The notes under the pieces were generated by a model, which had not been told where the DNA came from, made no database searches, and was given only the letters and a program-made list of their open reading frames with translations. A DNA stretch of 7,071 nt, taken from the NCBI GenBank assembly GCA_946496415.1, contig CAMMGP010000060.1, positions 1 through 7,071 of the forward strand, given 5' to 3'. This document shows positions 5,873 through 7,071 of this stretch, piece by piece (within the stretch, counting starts at the first letter, position 1; the number at the start of each line of letters is the position of its first letter). A program made the position numbers and the translations under genes. Source of the stretch: an uncultured Clostridia bacterium. GTDB taxonomy: Bacteria; Bacillota; Clostridia; Christensenellales; Aristaeellaceae.

Positions 5873-7071
5873 GTCGGTATGGCCGCGATCGCCTTGAAGG
5901 CGTCCTCCGAGCGTTCGATTTCCATCAGACAGTCATAGCGCTCGACAATGCTTTCGACGATCTTCAGCCCCAGCCCGTTTCCGTGGCCGGAGGGCGCGGG
6001 GGAACAGCCGTTTTCGCAGGCGAAGATAAAGTAATGATCCTTCACGCGCAACTCCAGGCGGATGTATGCGCGCCGCACGCCCGGCGCTTTGGCGGCGGCG
6101 ATGGCGTTGTCGATGAGATTCAGCATCAGCGAGCAGAGGTCGGCGTCGCGCATGGGCAGCGTTTCCGGGGCCTGCGCGCTCAGGATCTCCACATCGATGC
6201 CGGCGGCCTTTGCCGCGGCCAGCCTGCCGTTCAATATGATGTCGATCATCCGGTTCCCGCTCTGCAAAATGTCGGGCACGTTCTCGTTTTGGCCGATCAG
6301 GTCGTCCAGATAGTTCCGCACCGCGCTTTGCGTGGTCATCCGCCGCAGTGTGCTTAGGTGGCGGTTCATGTCGTGGCGCAGCATCATCACCTGCTCGTGC
6401 TGGGCGCGCAGGCTCTCATAGCTTGCCACGGCCAGATCGGCGCGCTCGGCCATCCCTCGGGCCTCGACGCGCAGGGCCACTTCCCGCGCGACCGTTTCCG
6501 CGATGGCGGCTACCGTTGCCGCGGCCATGGCCGCCGCCGTCAGCGGCCAGAGGAAATAGGTGAACGACTGGACGGTAAAGACGTGCTTTAGCTGCACCAG
6601 CGCCTTATCGCCCGCAAACGCGGCGGTATAGAGCAGCAGCGCGCCCAGGCTGGCGGCGCTCAGCGGCGCGAACAGGCGGTAGAACCGCCCCTCCCCGCGC
6701 CAGAGCAGCCACGCGCAGACCATCGCGGCGAGCAGGCCCGCAAAGCCCGTGATCTGGAAGGGGATATCGCGCAAAAAGGCGCTCAGGCTGTCGCGGTAAA
6801 CTTCGTGCGTCAGGTCGATGCCCAGCGTCAGCGCGGCGCAGGCCGCGTTCGCCGCCGCCAGCGTCCACGGAAGCGCGCGCAGGTGCTTTGCCCGGCTCGC
6901 CAGATACATAAGCAGCGCGCTCAGGGAAAAGCAGCGGCACAGATAGGCCGTGTTGTCGCGCGTCGCGGGATTGTAGACGCGGAAAAAGGTCGTGCTCGCC
7001 CACAGGCCCGCCATCCACAAAAGCAGAAACAGCGCCGCGCAAAGCGCCGGCCAGTTCCACCTGCCGCGCCA
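5866..7071 (-). CDS. AgrC-like sensor histidine kinase (GHKL), N-terminus outside window
   Basis: Membrane sensor kinase of the AgrC/LytTR-partner class. The frame is open to the right edge, so about 402 codons are visible and the start lies beyond 7071. A TTG at 7020 sits inside the first membrane segment and is not a credible start. About six hydrophobic segments occupy the visible N-terminal half, roughly 6610-7070. A helical linker follows, then the phospho-acceptor box MLRHDMNRHLSTLR with His at 6373-6375. The ATPase domain has the N-box NLIDNAIAAA (near 6090-6120) and the glycine-rich GHGNGLGLKIVESIVERY (near 5935-5990). The arrangement RHD-helix plus HATPase_c_5-like domain fits kinases that phosphorylate LytTR regulators, so the convergent regulator is the likely partner. 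No agrB or agrD-like gene is visible to suggest a peptide signal. The signal is unknown. Confidence 0.9.
   Translation of the reverse strand, partial: WRGRWNWPALCAALFLLLWMAGLWASTTFFRVYNPATRDNTAYLCRCFSLSALLMYLASRAKHLRALPWTLAAANAACAALTLGIDLTHEVYRDSLSAFLRDIPFQITGFAGLLAAMVCAWLLWRGEGRFYRLFAPLSAASLGALLLYTAAFAGDKALVQLKHVFTVQSFTYFLWPLTAAAMAAATVAAIAETVAREVALRVEARGMAERADLAVASYESLRAQHEQVMMLRHDMNRHLSTLRRMTTQSAVRNYLDDLIGQNENVPDILQSGNRMIDIILNGRLAAAKAAGIDVEILSAQAPETLPMRDADLCSLMLNLIDNAIAAAKAPGVRRAYIRLELRVKDHYFIFACENGCSPAPSGHGNGLGLKIVESIVERYDCLMEIERSEDAFKAIAAIPTD

Noticed and set aside
5536..6357. Plus-strand frame of 273 codons spanning the convergent spacer
   Set aside because: It overlaps the end of the response regulator in another frame and runs antisense to the kinase, crossing the terminator hairpin. 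No protein family features are seen.

Overview
This GC-rich window has strong GAGGAGG-type ribosome binding sites, heavy use of GCC/GGC/CGC codons, a LytTR response regulator with an AgrC-like kinase, and a TM287/TM288-like ABC exporter pair. Together these suggest a high-GC member of the Bacillota, probably a gut-type clostridial lineage. That assignment is inferred from gene families and base composition; no rRNA or other taxonomic marker is present. Codon use looks even throughout, and I see no insertion sequence, tRNA, rRNA, CRISPR array or other mobile element.

Layout: (1) 1-670, minus strand, is the N-terminal 223 codons of an NAD(P)-dependent epimerase/dehydratase-like protein that runs off the left edge. 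(2) 671-859 is a divergent intergenic region with candidate promoters in both directions and operator-like inverted repeats. (3) 860-1444, plus, is a TetR/AcrR-family regulator. (4) 1445-1527 holds an extended -10 promoter with an operator-like inverted repeat just upstream. (5) 1528-3264 and 3261-5012, plus, are two half-size ABC exporters overlapping by ATGA. (6) 5057-5785, plus, is a response regulator with REC and LytTR domains. (7) 5786-5865 is a short convergent spacer with a 13-bp terminator-like hairpin. (8) 5866-7071, minus, is an AgrC-like GHKL sensor kinase whose N-terminus runs off the right edge.

How the genes may work together: the two ABC half-transporters should form one heterodimeric exporter. 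The sequence shows complementary departures from consensus: Asp for the catalytic Glu and Gln for the switch His in the first subunit, and an ISQGQ signature in the second. This predicts one degenerate and one catalytic ATP site. TetR probably controls itself and the exporter, since a related motif (TTTGTG-N7-ACAC) lies upstream of both. The LytTR regulator follows the exporter after 44 nt with no visible terminator, so read-through is possible. Its likely partner kinase is encoded tail-to-tail with it, which is less usual than a co-directional pair. The substrate, the inducer and the signal sensed by the kinase cannot be read from the sequence. I found no clear previously undescribed system; the most unusual points are the convergent two-component pair with its symmetric gene ends and the putative shared TetR motif.
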